From contig NC_018021.1 in the NCBI RefSeq assembly GCF_000266885.1, positions 1 through 25,287 on the forward strand: 25,287 bases of DNA, in the 5' to 3' direction. Origin of the DNA: Turneriella parva DSM 21527 (GTDB lineage Bacteria > Spirochaetota > Leptospiria > Turneriellales > Turneriellaceae). The translations under genes were made by a program, and so were the position numbers. The first letter of the stretch is position 1; every line of letters starts with the position of its first letter. Below, in pieces: positions 1 through 7,420 of the stretch. The notes under the pieces are model-generated. The model searched no databases. It worked only from the letters and a program-made list of their open reading frames with translations, and was not told the DNA's origin.

Positions 1-78
1 ACACCGCTAAGCCTTGCGCGCTTGCACATAAGTAACTTCCCATAAGATATATTATGTCACATCATGAAAGCAGGGCGC

Positions 79-115
79 ATCAACGTACCGACACATAGTT
101 TACACTTTAGACTCA
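79..115 (+). repeat. 37-bp direct repeat, left copy
   Basis: This segment starts ATCAACGTACCGACAC and matches 1420-1456 at 36 of 37 positions. It contains the IS 3' terminal motif. It is far too long to be a normal IS481 target duplication. Confidence 0.85.
92..104 (+). repeat. IS left terminal inverted repeat core
   Basis: CACATAGTTTACA is the inverse of TGTAAGCTATGTG at 1391-1403 with one mismatch. It lies downstream of the transposase stop, as expected for the 3' end of the element. Confidence 0.6.
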
Positions 116-147
116 CCACATCCTTTACAAATTCCTTTGTCCAAATC

Positions 148-1326
148 TTATAATGGCTTTATCGGCATTGGGTTTCTGTACTGCAACACTTTACCCGTAA
201 ACATGTCAATTACGCCAAGGGCGACCGAGGCAAAGTGTATCCGTGCATGCCTTTCAGATATCTCCTCCAGGCCAACTAGTTCGCCCGCAAGTGCACCGGA
301 GAGAAATATGCGGAACCCGGCATAGCCGATGTTGCCGGCGTCATTGACCCGGCAGGTTTCGATATTCGTAGCGTATGCAATCTCCGGTAGCTTCTCCGGA
401 TATTCGCGCGGTGACCGCTTGTACAACTCTGATGGCAATTTGTCCCGTAAGGCTTCATGCGGCCGTTCGTAATTATACTCTTCCATGAATAAGTCGAAGG
501 CCAGTTGCTGGTCATCGAGTGAGGATTTAGGTGGCAGTGCCGTGGCTTCTTTCAACGTCTTGTGCATGCGTTCGTGACGCCCATTTTGCTGCGGCTTACC
601 GGGTTCAATGCGTTCAAGCCCTATGCCCAGCTTCAGCCACCAAACAGACAGTCTGCTGAGGCCCGCGAGACTGGTTGAGGCAAACGGCGCCCCATTGTCA
701 GTTCGAATGGCGTGAGGCATGCCAAATTCACGAAAAACCTCAGCAAATATAGCCTGAGTATTCTCTGTGTTGGTCTTCGGTACAATCTTGCAGCCTAACA
801 GAAAGCGGCTATGCGCATCTGTTATGGTCACAGGATCACAGCGCAGGCCATTGCCCACAGTGAAATGGCCTTTGAAATCGGCGCACCAAACATCATTAGG
901 CTCCGTCACATGCGATAACGGATATACCGGCACGGCTTTGCGCTGCCGTTTTTGCTTTCGGGTCAGACCTTTGCGGCTAAGAATTCGGCCAACGGTGCTT
1001 GGACACGGCCAGTCTGAAACACCAGGATAACGCCGTTTTATCAAGGCCAAGAGTTTCCGGGCACCCCAGGTTGGATGGCTGTCCCGCGCCCTGATAATCA
1101 TTTCGACGATCTTGGGTCTTACCGCCTTGGGTTGCCTCTTGGGCGCCCGAGACCGGTCTTTGAGCCCATCCAACCCTTGGGATTCATATTGCTCGAGGTA
1201 TTTGTATCCGGTGACACGACTAATGCCGAACTCCCGGCAAAGGTCTGTCATCGACCAGCCACCCTCTTTCCAGGCGACCACGAATTTCATCCGCTCTTCA
1301 TACACATTAGTCTCCTTCCATGGCAT
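148..1326 (-). CDS. IS481-family DDE transposase
   Basis: The 392-aa protein should catalyse cut-and-strand-transfer of its own element. Residues about 25-60 form a helix-turn-helix (REFGISRVTGYKYLEQY). A second DNA-binding region follows, then an rve/integrase-type catalytic core. The DDE residues read as D150 (in WCADFKG), D210 (in RTDNGAPF) and E252 (in GRHERMHKTL), with spacing typical of IS481. The C-terminal part contains EEYNYERPHEAL, common in this group. The ATG at 1326 has a GGAGG ribosome site (complement of 1333-1337) about 7 nt upstream. The gene is complete, with no frameshift. Assignment to the IS481 family rather than IS3 OrfB rests on the single ORF and the motif layout. Confidence 0.92.
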   Translation of the reverse strand: MPWKETNVYEERMKFVVAWKEGGWSMTDLCREFGISRVTGYKYLEQYESQGLDGLKDRSRAPKRQPKAVRPKIVEMIIRARDSHPTWGARKLLALIKRRYPGVSDWPCPSTVGRILSRKGLTRKQKRQRKAVPVYPLSHVTEPNDVWCADFKGHFTVGNGLRCDPVTITDAHSRFLLGCKIVPKTNTENTQAIFAEVFREFGMPHAIRTDNGAPFASTSLAGLSRLSVWWLKLGIGLERIEPGKPQQNGRHERMHKTLKEATALPPKSSLDDQQLAFDLFMEEYNYERPHEALRDKLPSELYKRSPREYPEKLPEIAYATNIETCRVNDAGNIGYAGFRIFLSGALAGELVGLEEISERHARIHFASVALGVIDMFTGKVLQYRNPMPIKPL

Positions 1327-1390
1327 CGAATACCTCCGATGCCTGAAATGGACAAATGGCTGATTTGTTAAGTATGTGCTGAGCGAGTTT

Positions 1391-1403
1391 TGTAAGCTAT
1401 GTG
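1391..1403 (-). repeat. IS right terminal inverted repeat core
   Basis: TGTAAGCTATGTG pairs with the left terminus at 92-104. It lies about 65 bp upstream of the transposase start, where the promoter end of an IS481-type element would be. Confidence 0.6.
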
Positions 1404-1419
1404 ATGACTACGTACCCAA

Positions 1420-1456
1420 ATCAACGTACCGACACATAGTTAACACTTTAGACTCA
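1420..1456 (+). repeat. 37-bp direct repeat, right copy overlapping the MFS stop codon
   Basis: Second copy of the repeat at 79-115, in the same orientation. Its last three bases (TCA, 1454-1456) are the complement of the TGA that ends the MFS gene. The transporter's stop therefore appears to be donated by an IS-terminus-like sequence. Confidence 0.85.
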
Positions 1457-2728
1457 ACCTGCCTGGATACTCGTCTGCCGCCTGAAGACAATCCACGCGA
1501 CAAAACAAGCAATGCCACCGAACACGAATGGTAGCGGCAACCAGGCAGCATAGAGGCTGGTTGCGACCAGCGGCGCGACAAACCGTGCCATCGATGCCAG
1601 CGCCTGCAAATTACCCATAGTTTGTCCCTGGGTCGTTGTGGCCGCCCGCAGCGAAGCATAGGCCTGTATAGACGGCGCACTAAAGCCCAGCGCAAGCGTC
1701 ATAAAAACGATTAGCATAGTTAATAAAACAGTCTTGATAGTCAGCCCAAAAATGAGCGTCGCGGGCATATAGCCAATCCAGGGCAGCAGCAGCATTCCCA
1801 TGGCGCTCGCTAAAAATCCGGCACGCACCCAATATTCTGGCGGCCGGCGCTTTTCAACGCGCCGATAGATGCCACCCTGTACAATCGCCAGAATAAGCCC
1901 CTGCGCCCCAAAATAATAATAGGTATCCTTCAGATCGAAGCCATACTGGTGCTGCAAGATCCAAGCAAAAAGCACCTCAAACGCCACAAAACTCAGTTGC
2001 GTCAGCAGGTGTGCAACATAGATGGCTCGGTCTCCCACCCGGGCAAGCGACTGCACAACCGCCACAAGCGCCGAACACCCATCGCTTCCGCTTGCCCTAC
2101 CCCAGATGTCGCCACGATTAAACATAATCATAATCGGCGGCAACACAGACAACAGTAGCGGCACAATTCCAATGAACCAAAAGTGATTAATTTCCGGCAT
2201 ATCGAGATTGATGTGATGCTTAATTTTAATCATCACCACCCCCAAAAAGGGTCCGAGAACGAATCCCATGCCGATGGCTGCACCCAGAAGCCCCATGGCC
2301 CGCGGCCGCTCGTCAGCAGAGGTATTATCGGCCAGAATACTTTGCGCAATTGCAATGTTTCCCCCGGTGATACCGCTGACGATGCGGCCAAACAAGAAAA
2401 CCCAGTAGGAGCTCGAAAGTATCCAAATCACATAGCTGGCCAGATTGCCAATCGCTGAAAAGAGAAATACCGGCCTTCTGCCATAGATATCAGATAACCG
2501 GCCGATAAACGGCGCGCTGAGCATCTGCGCACCCGAATAAGAGGCCATCAAGACCCCCATGAACACCTCGGGCGGCCAGGATGCCGAGGTGCCATTCTGA
2601 ACGAGATACGCCGTCAGATCGCGTAAAACTGGGATAATAACCCCAAAACCGAGCATATCGAGAAAAACAATGAGGTAAACAACCTTCAGGTTTGGGCGTG
2701 CCACTACTGCATGAACCAAAGCAGACAC
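1454..2728 (-). CDS. MFS efflux transporter, tetracycline/drug-export type
   Basis: This 424-aa inner-membrane protein has about 12 hydrophobic segments and probably exports a drug or metabolite by proton antiport. The first segment reads DMLGFGVIIPVL. The MFS loop 2-3 signature GRLSDIYGRRP is at 76-86, and an antiporter-like segment (GAAIGMGFVLGPFLG) is near TM5; both are typical of the TetA/DHA1 group. A hydrophilic stretch of about 30 residues (GDIWGRASGSDG) forms the central loop. The start is GTG at 2728, with no strong ribosome site. The protein ends soon after the last membrane helix, and its stop lies in the repeat at 1420-1456, so a short tail may have been lost. It is divergent from a PadR-like gene and probably controlled through the shared palindrome. 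The substrate cannot be told from the sequence. Confidence 0.85.
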   Translation of the reverse strand: MSALVHAVVARPNLKVVYLIVFLDMLGFGVIIPVLRDLTAYLVQNGTSASWPPEVFMGVLMASYSGAQMLSAPFIGRLSDIYGRRPVFLFSAIGNLASYVIWILSSSYWVFLFGRIVSGITGGNIAIAQSILADNTSADERPRAMGLLGAAIGMGFVLGPFLGVVMIKIKHHINLDMPEINHFWFIGIVPLLLSVLPPIMIMFNRGDIWGRASGSDGCSALVAVVQSLARVGDRAIYVAHLLTQLSFVAFEVLFAWILQHQYGFDLKDTYYYFGAQGLILAIVQGGIYRRVEKRRPPEYWVRAGFLASAMGMLLLPWIGYMPATLIFGLTIKTVLLTMLIVFMTLALGFSAPSIQAYASLRAATTTQGQTMGNLQALASMARFVAPLVATSLYAAWLPLPFVFGGIACFVAWIVFRRQTSIQAG

Positions 2729-2758
2729 AGCCGGTCAAAGATTCTCAGGTTTTTGTGC

Positions 2759-2787
2759 TTGACCTTGTGTTCTAAATAGAATATTCG
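2759..2787 (+). promoter_or_regulatory. Candidate promoter of the PadR-like gene
   Basis: TTGACC (2759-2764) is followed after 17 nt by TATTCG (2782-2787). Transcription would start at about 2794-2797, on or beside the ATG at 2797, giving a leaderless mRNA. The -10 match is weak and the call is an inference. Confidence 0.35.
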
Positions 2788-2797
2788 ATTTAGAACA
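2768..2797. promoter_or_regulatory. 30-bp operator palindrome between the MFS and PadR-like genes
   Basis: The arms TGTTCTAAAT and ATTTAGAACA flank a GAATATTC core. The whole 30 bp is self-complementary except for one pair (A2778 against G2787). It overlaps the candidate -10 and ends on the first base of the PadR-like start codon. A dimeric winged-helix repressor bound here would block both divergent genes. This is the likely binding site of the adjacent regulator. Confidence 0.75.
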
Positions 2798-3291
2798 TGC
2801 CCTCGTTCAACCCCTTGCGCACCCTGCTGCTCGCATACCTGCAATCGGTTCCCGATGGCACAGTAAGCCGCTACGAAGCCATGACCAATATCAATCTATT
2901 CTTTTCGAGAATCGACAAGCCCTACTCCCCAGGTGCAATTTATCACGAAACCGGCAAGCTCGAGCACGAGAGAATGATTGAAATTAAGCGTGATAAGATT
3001 CAGGTTAGCGATGCATCCCTGAACTGGCTGCAAAACCAGCTCACCACCTCCCCTCTGCCCGGCTCAATATTGGGCAAGCTGACCTTCTTGGTGGCGGCAT
3101 CCCTGCTCGCAGACAAGCGAGCTCGACAGTCAGCCATGAAGCGGCTTGAAATCGACATGATTAATATTAATCCTAATGACGCTGTCAACGCCTCATCTCT
3201 TGGCGGTGTCGAGTTGGCGACAAGTATTTGTCTCTCTAATCTGCTTCTGGCAACCAAGCGATCTGTCCTTGAAATAGGCGCCCAATATTAA
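2797..3291 (+). CDS. PadR-like winged-helix transcriptional regulator
   Basis: The 164-aa cytoplasmic protein probably represses itself and the divergent transporter. Residues about 5-80 look like a PadR winged helix: a first helix (LRTLLLAYLQ), a helix ending in the PadR-like YSPGAIYHETGKLEHERMI, and a wing (EIKRDKIQVSD). The remainder (80-164) is mostly helical and would be the dimerisation part; it is shorter and less charged than in classical PadR proteins. There is no ribosome site before the ATG because the operator palindrome fills that space. Pairing with a drug-type MFS gene fits the usual PadR role in efflux control. The family call is by pattern only. Confidence 0.7.
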   Translation: MPSFNPLRTLLLAYLQSVPDGTVSRYEAMTNINLFFSRIDKPYSPGAIYHETGKLEHERMIEIKRDKIQVSDASLNWLQNQLTTSPLPGSILGKLTFLVAASLLADKRARQSAMKRLEIDMININPNDAVNASSLGGVELATSICLSNLLLATKRSVLEIGAQY

Positions 3292-3332
3292 GGCTCCAGC
3301 GACTGGCATATGATCATCAGGACGACGGCAAG

Positions 3333-4211
3333 TTATTGGACAAAGTTTATGGCGCCAAGTTCTTGGTCATGCACTGTGGCGCGTGCGAGCGGTATCAGAA
3401 TATCCTGCCCGCCAGGGTGAATTCGCGAGCGAATATAGATATTATGACTAAAAATCATCAACTCGAGGGGCTGCACCAGTGCCCGCTGGGGATACCCGTT
3501 TTTATCAAAAAAATCGACCTTTAGCATGGCTTCTTGCCTTATTTTGCCCTGGAAATACTGCTCAATTTGATCAAAATTCTTGGGGAAAAGTATCTCAAAT
3601 TTCTCTGTTTTTCGCTGCCAGCGGCGTATTTTCTGAAACCGGGTTTTCGATGCAAAAATATCAGGCTCTGTCTGCAGAAGGTGTATAAACGCGAGCGCCG
3701 TAGCGCGCGCATCGGCTAAGGCACGGTGCGCCTGCCCCGTATCAATGCCCAGCTCTTTCTTGATGGAGTCGAGCGAATGCGAGAGACGCTCGCTGCGCAG
3801 CTTTCGCGATAGCTGCAGATGGTCATAGTAGCTGCGGTTCAGCCAGGGTAATTTCGCGGCGGCAAATGACTGCTTGAGAAAAGACAGGTCGAAAGGCGCA
3901 TTGTGAAACACCCAACTACCCTCGGGCATAAACTTCTGAAACGCCGCAAGACCATCTGCGAGGCTTACCGCCTTCTCTTCGAGCTCTGCAGCAGAAATCT
4001 GGTGAATGGCACGCGCCTTCGGGTCCATCTTGCGTTCGGGACGAATCAAGACCGAAAAGTCTTCGCGCAGGCCCTCGATCGTGAACGCAACCGCGCCGAT
4101 CTCGATTATTTCGTGTTTATAGGGGTTAAGCCCCGTCGTTTCGAGGTCAATCGCGAGAAAGCGCATGTCGAGCGCCCACTGCTCTACAGGTGTCGAGCCG
4201 TCGCGAACCAT
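3333..4211 (-). CDS. DnaQ-like 3'-5' exonuclease with WYL-like C-terminal domain
   Basis: The 292-aa protein has an N-terminal DEDDh exonuclease fold that removes nucleotides from DNA or RNA 3' ends with two metal ions. The motifs are D22/E24 in AIDLETTG (ExoI), D108 in HNAPFDLSFL (ExoII), and H162/D167 in HRALADARA (ExoIII), matching the epsilon/DnaQ group. Residues about 210-285 are not exonuclease. The pattern DFFDKNGYPQRALVQPLEL followed by NIYIRSRIH resembles a WYL ligand-sensing domain. The alternative start ATG at 4166 (MRFLAIDLE) fits the domain boundary better, and neither start has a clear ribosome site. It is convergent with the PadR-like gene (41 bp gap, no hairpin terminator seen). 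It is not the polymerase III epsilon subunit by context. Confidence 0.85.
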   Translation of the reverse strand: MVRDGSTPVEQWALDMRFLAIDLETTGLNPYKHEIIEIGAVAFTIEGLREDFSVLIRPERKMDPKARAIHQISAAELEEKAVSLADGLAAFQKFMPEGSWVFHNAPFDLSFLKQSFAAAKLPWLNRSYYDHLQLSRKLRSERLSHSLDSIKKELGIDTGQAHRALADARATALAFIHLLQTEPDIFASKTRFQKIRRWQRKTEKFEILFPKNFDQIEQYFQGKIRQEAMLKVDFFDKNGYPQRALVQPLELMIFSHNIYIRSRIHPGGQDILIPLARATVHDQELGAINFVQ

Positions 4212-4283
4212 GCGTCAGCTGCGGGTGTCGGGGTGTCGGGTCGATTGCAAAACAATTCGCAGGCGCATGCCCACAGGGCAGAT

Positions 4284-5138
4284 CTAGCCCAATGATGCTA
4301 TTACACGCCCAGAAACGGCCTGAGTCGCATTTTTAGAGCTTTTTATAGGGGGATTTATGGCTTTACTGACAGCTAGCGCGCCTGCTGGGTCTGCCTGCGG
4401 CGTTCTGGTAGCCCCCGTTGCCATGGCACACGGCTCGTCTGGCATCGCTCCGCGCGCTGATTGACCGAATGGCCGCCTTACCATAGGCTCGCCGGCCTTG
4501 ACCGCAGCCAGGCCTTTGGACCAACATTCGGCAAGAAATACCGCCTCTGCTTCACCGTGTGTCGCACGCGGAGAGGCTATGGCGCTACCCATGGGCGCAG
4601 ATGCACCCAGATCTAGGGCCTGTAGCCGCCAAGCCAGCCCATCAGGCGCCCTGGCTATAGAAATCCACAGCTGTACTTGAGCCAGACGACCTGCCGTGAA
4701 ATAGCCCGAAGGCACCGCACGCGCCCCAGATTCAGCACGGGGTAGATCCTCATGATTTGCGCAGGCCTTAATTTGTGCGATTTGCCCATGAAAATGCTGT
4801 TTCTTATTAGCCAAATTGGCCTTGGTCTCGTGGGCTGCGCGCTTTGCCGGGTTGGCGGCTTTTTTGAGCGCCAAAGCGCGGTCAGTTTGGGCGGTCTTGA
4901 CCGCAGAGACGAAGCTGCCACCCAGACTGCGGGCTGAATGCCGCAAATAGGCGCTAAAACCTTGTGCAAAATTTTTCTTCTGCAGGGGTTGGCGATTCTG
5001 AACGATAGGTAGATTAGGCGAGACTTTGGCCGCAGGCGTGGCATGCGCGCGCAATTCGGCTGCGCCGGCAAAAATTGCCAGCGAGATCAAAAGGGATTGG
5101 CTGAGTCTTTTCAGGCCCACTCTGGGCGATTGGCCCAA
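4284..5138 (-). CDS. Secreted alanine-rich protein of unknown function
   Basis: I do not recognise a family. The 284-aa reading frame opens with basic residues (RVGLKRLSQ) and a hydrophobic stretch (LLISLAIFAGAAELRAHA) that looks like a signal peptide cleaved near residue 32. The rest is rich in Ala, Lys and Pro. The middle (about 60-125) is strongly basic with KKAANPAKRAAHETK, and a more ordered part lies at 145-215 (YFTAGRLAQVQLWISIARA). The start is TTG at 5138; GTG at 5120 would keep the signal peptide. The signal peptide supports this frame over the overlapping 138-aa frame at 4655-5071. It is probably expressed alone from the AT-rich region at 5145-5202. Location is inferred as periplasmic or surface. 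Confidence 0.55.
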   Translation of the reverse strand: MGQSPRVGLKRLSQSLLISLAIFAGAAELRAHATPAAKVSPNLPIVQNRQPLQKKNFAQGFSAYLRHSARSLGGSFVSAVKTAQTDRALALKKAANPAKRAAHETKANLANKKQHFHGQIAQIKACANHEDLPRAESGARAVPSGYFTAGRLAQVQLWISIARAPDGLAWRLQALDLGASAPMGSAIASPRATHGEAEAVFLAECWSKGLAAVKAGEPMVRRPFGQSARGAMPDEPCAMATGATRTPQADPAGALAVSKAINPPIKSSKNATQAVSGRVIASLG

Positions 5139-5154
5139 AAAGGGTCAAAAAGTC

Positions 5155-5202
5155 AAGAAAAAATGTAAATTTTTTGTTTATACTGTAAATATAGTAAGCT
5201 AT
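5155..5202 (-). promoter_or_regulatory. AT-rich candidate promoter upstream of the secreted protein
   Basis: On the minus strand TTTACA is followed after 16 nt by TACATT, and an imperfect 16-bp palindrome (TACTGTAAATATAGTA on the plus strand, 12 of 16 matching) overlaps the -35. This is a short AT-rich island in GC-richer surroundings. Assignment is tentative. Confidence 0.3.
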
Positions 5203-6201
5203 TTAGGCGGCTATCTGGGCAGCGGGTATGTCTTTGAGCACCTGAACGACGTCTCGCAAGAAGCCGGCAAAGGTCAGGTTCTTTTCGAGCAGCGCGAACT
5301 TGCGCTGAAACTCGCATGCCGCGATCAGATTCGAGAGAACCGCCCGCTTGTACGTCTGGTGCTTACGCTGCCAAGACTTGACGCGCGAAAAATCGGCCGC
5401 AAGCACAGCCACGACGCCATCGTAAAAATCGATCAGGTCAAGAATGGTGTCCGCAAAAGGCTCGAGCTCGCTGTTGCCCGGGGCAGACTTATACATTTTC
5501 TCCATAAAGGAGGTGATGATTTCGACCTCAGAGACTTTAATGCGTGTGAACATCGGTATCGAATACATTTTGCGCCATTCGAGGTTGCGCAAAAAGTAAC
5601 GCGCAGCAAAAACTGCGTTCTGCGAAATTGACTCATCGGTCATTGTTTCAACCAGGTCAACGGCACGCGCCTTGCCCTGCTCTTCGATGCGCTCGCGCTC
5701 GACCTTCACCTTCATAAAATCTTCGGGCTTAAAAATAATCAAACGCGATCGGGGGTATTTGCCCTTGATGCGCATAATATTCTGGCGCGGTATTTTTTGG
5801 TCTGAAATGAAATACCGCCGTCCATCGCCAATAGCTGGTAGCACATTGGGCCAATAGCCGTTGAAGTGAAAGGCAAGCCCGGGCAGAAGATCAAGACCCT
5901 CAAATTCTTGCGGAATGCGCATGTGGCGAATGCCCGACTCTTCGCCGTACTCGAACGGAATTTTGACGAAACTGCGCTCCATCGGAAAAAACTGCAAAGG
6001 CGAATCGGGGCGTGTCTGCACCCGAAATTCATCGCCGAGAAAAATGACGTGCAGCATCGGGTGAATCTGCGTATCGACGCCGGCAGTTGTCCAGCCTTGG
6101 GGTTTGCCACCACGAAAAGCCAAGAAAGTGCCGTTGCGCATATTGACGCGCAGCAAGAAACCCACAGGGGTATGGTGCTCTACATAGTCATCGAATTTCA
6201 C
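5203..6201 (-). CDS. Conserved-looking protein of unknown function
   Basis: I do not recognise this 332-aa protein. It has no signal peptide and no clear membrane segment. The first half (1-165) alternates short beta-like stretches, for example GFLLRVNMRNGTFLAFRGG and SRLIIFKPEDF. The second half (170-330) is helical, with many charged residues and FADTILDLIDFYDGVVAVL. The start is GTG at 6201, 11 nt after the stop of the NtrC/Fis-like gene, so the two are probably co-transcribed. AGGG in the preceding gene's last codons may act as ribosome site. The C-terminal helices could be a coiled or protein-interaction module, but this is only an impression. Orientation and spacing suggest a partner of the upstream regulator-like protein. 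Confidence 0.7.
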   Translation of the reverse strand: MKFDDYVEHHTPVGFLLRVNMRNGTFLAFRGGKPQGWTTAGVDTQIHPMLHVIFLGDEFRVQTRPDSPLQFFPMERSFVKIPFEYGEESGIRHMRIPQEFEGLDLLPGLAFHFNGYWPNVLPAIGDGRRYFISDQKIPRQNIMRIKGKYPRSRLIIFKPEDFMKVKVERERIEEQGKARAVDLVETMTDESISQNAVFAARYFLRNLEWRKMYSIPMFTRIKVSEVEIITSFMEKMYKSAPGNSELEPFADTILDLIDFYDGVVAVLAADFSRVKSWQRKHQTYKRAVLSNLIAACEFQRKFALLEKNLTFAGFLRDVVQVLKDIPAAQIAA

Positions 6202-6212
6202 GGCGCTTTACC

Positions 6213-7247
6213 CTACTCGTCATTATCGGCATCGGAGGATGTATAACTTTCGAGCTGGTATTTTCTGAGCTTGTGCTGCAACGAGCCGCGAGAGACCTTG
6301 AGCAACCGGGCAATCTTATGCTGCGAGCGGCCGACGCGGGCATGCGCCCTGCGTATTGCCTCTTTTTCAAACTCGGCAACGACGCCGCGCAGCCCCCTAC
6401 CCTCTTCGAGAATCGACTCGACAGAAAGCCCTGCCCCGCCCAAAACCTGTTTTTTCAAGAAAGCCAGATTTGCTGCCGCGTCTGATCTGGGACCATAGAA
6501 CGCCTGCCAGAACTGCCCGAGCGACTGCAACTCGGCGGCGTCGCGTTTTGCCAGCGCAGGCATCACAAGCTTCTGCGGCTCAAGCATGGCGGCGAGCGAC
6601 TGGTGCACAATTTTCCGGTCGCTGAGCATACCGACGTCGTATACGCTCGCGACCCTGAGAGCGTCACCCGAGCGGGCATTTTTCCAGAGCTCTTGCTGCT
6701 CTTTCAGTTCGAGCAATGCAATCTCTGGCACGAGCCAGGTCGTGCGGTCAGCCTGCTCAATCTGGCAAACCGGCGAGCGATTGAGGTCGGGCAACTGGCC
6801 TGTATGCAAGAGAGCCAAAGACTGCAACACAAACCTTTTGCCCACCCCCGGCTGGCCATTGAGCAACAGAACCGGTGGCGGCGACAACAGTGCTGCATTG
6901 AGCGTCGCCGCAAGGCCAGGGGCATCGGGCATAAAGGGGAAAAAGGTCGGCCGAATTTCGGGCCCTGTCTTCTCGAGCTGCAGCAGCAGACCCCAGACAG
7001 CGCCTGCCGCGTCAGAAACTGGCGATGGTGCAAATAGCTTAACCGTCAGGCCGTTGCCAGACTGCCACTCGAATACCTGCGGTAGCGAGGCGGCAGGGCG
7101 AAACGCGACAGCCGCTTCAGAAACCTCAACGACGCGTTCGGCACCGTCGAAAATCAGGGCGACTTCAAAACCCGAACCAGCTGCAAAGAAATGCGCGCGC
7201 CACAGACCCCACAGGCCACGAGACTGGTACTCTGACCAGATTTGCAT
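6213..7247 (-). CDS. Degenerate NtrC-type AAA+ protein with Fis-type helix-turn-helix
   Basis: The 344-aa protein has the outline of a sigma-54 activator but lacks the catalytic parts. Residues 1-95 are an N-terminal domain that is not a receiver (FEVALIFDGAERVVEV). A Walker A-like GQPGVGKR is at 131-138, with Arg in place of Ser/Thr. The Walker B equivalent reads WLVPEIALLELKEQQELW, where the usual LDEI has become VPEI. No GAFTGA loop is present, so sigma-54 contact and ATP hydrolysis are unlikely. Residues about 294-332 form a Fis-family helix-turn-helix (HKIARLLKVSRGSLQHKLRK). It probably binds DNA as a non-catalytic regulator. It is divergent from parA across the candidate parS region and leads a likely two-gene operon. 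Class is fairly sure, function is not. Confidence 0.72.
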   Translation of the reverse strand: MQIWSEYQSRGLWGLWRAHFFAAGSGFEVALIFDGAERVVEVSEAAVAFRPAASLPQVFEWQSGNGLTVKLFAPSPVSDAAGAVWGLLLQLEKTGPEIRPTFFPFMPDAPGLAATLNAALLSPPPVLLLNGQPGVGKRFVLQSLALLHTGQLPDLNRSPVCQIEQADRTTWLVPEIALLELKEQQELWKNARSGDALRVASVYDVGMLSDRKIVHQSLAAMLEPQKLVMPALAKRDAAELQSLGQFWQAFYGPRSDAAANLAFLKKQVLGGAGLSVESILEEGRGLRGVVAEFEKEAIRRAHARVGRSQHKIARLLKVSRGSLQHKLRKYQLESYTSSDADNDE

Positions 7248-7283
7248 CTCTCATGCAGCTTAATTTTAATCGCCCGTCAATCA

Positions 7284-7292
7284 TTATCCATA
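7284..7292 (+). other. DnaA-box-like sequence
   Basis: TTATCCATA differs from the DnaA consensus TTATCCACA at one position. An inverted partial copy (ATGGATAA) lies at 7397-7404. Two such boxes in about 120 bp near parS-like sites are suggestive, but chance cannot be excluded. Confidence 0.3.
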
Positions 7293-7304
7293 GAAGCACG
7301 CAAA

Positions 7305-7320
7305 TGTCGGATACCCGACA
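7305..7320. repeat. Candidate parS site 1 (one mismatch)
   Basis: TGTCGGATACCCGACA is the same 16-mer as sites 2 and 3 with one base changed. It lies between the divergent NtrC/Fis-like gene and parA. Confidence 0.7.
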
Positions 7321-7420
7321 AAGAAGATGAGCACGACTCATGTCCAGCCATAGGTCAAGCAAACCTGCAGCCCGGGCCCATGCAGTTCTTTACACCATGG
7401 ATAAAATCTCTGCGATCGAA

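Larger units (their letters stand above)
80..1419 (-). mobile_element. IS481-type insertion sequence
   Basis: A single transposase gene fills the element. Its ends carry an imperfect inverted pair: CACATAGTTTACA at 92-104 and its inverse TGTAAGCTATGTG at 1391-1403 (12 of 13 match). A 37-bp direct repeat (79-115 and 1420-1456, one mismatch) lies at the left end and just outside the right end, so the exact borders are uncertain. No short target duplication is obvious. The transposase frame is intact, so the element could be active. Confidence 0.75.

Noticed and set aside
2218-2231. 14-mer GCTTAATTTTAATC also present at 7258-7271
   Set aside because: The first copy is explained by codons for Lys-Ile-Lys-His in the transporter. 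With no wider similarity, coincidence is the simplest explanation.
4226-4243. TGTCGG half-sites resembling the parS-like motif
   Set aside because: Two direct half-sites, but no inverted partner, so not a parS-like palindrome.
4655-5071. 138-aa minus-strand frame inside the secreted protein gene
   Set aside because: Rich in Arg, Pro and Cys as expected of a shadow frame, and without a signal peptide or domain. The overlapping 284-aa frame has a clear signal peptide.
6586-7263. 225-aa plus-strand frame antisense to the NtrC/Fis-like gene
   Set aside because: Low-complexity Ser/Ala/Arg-rich shadow of a GC-rich gene. The minus-strand frame has recognisable motifs.
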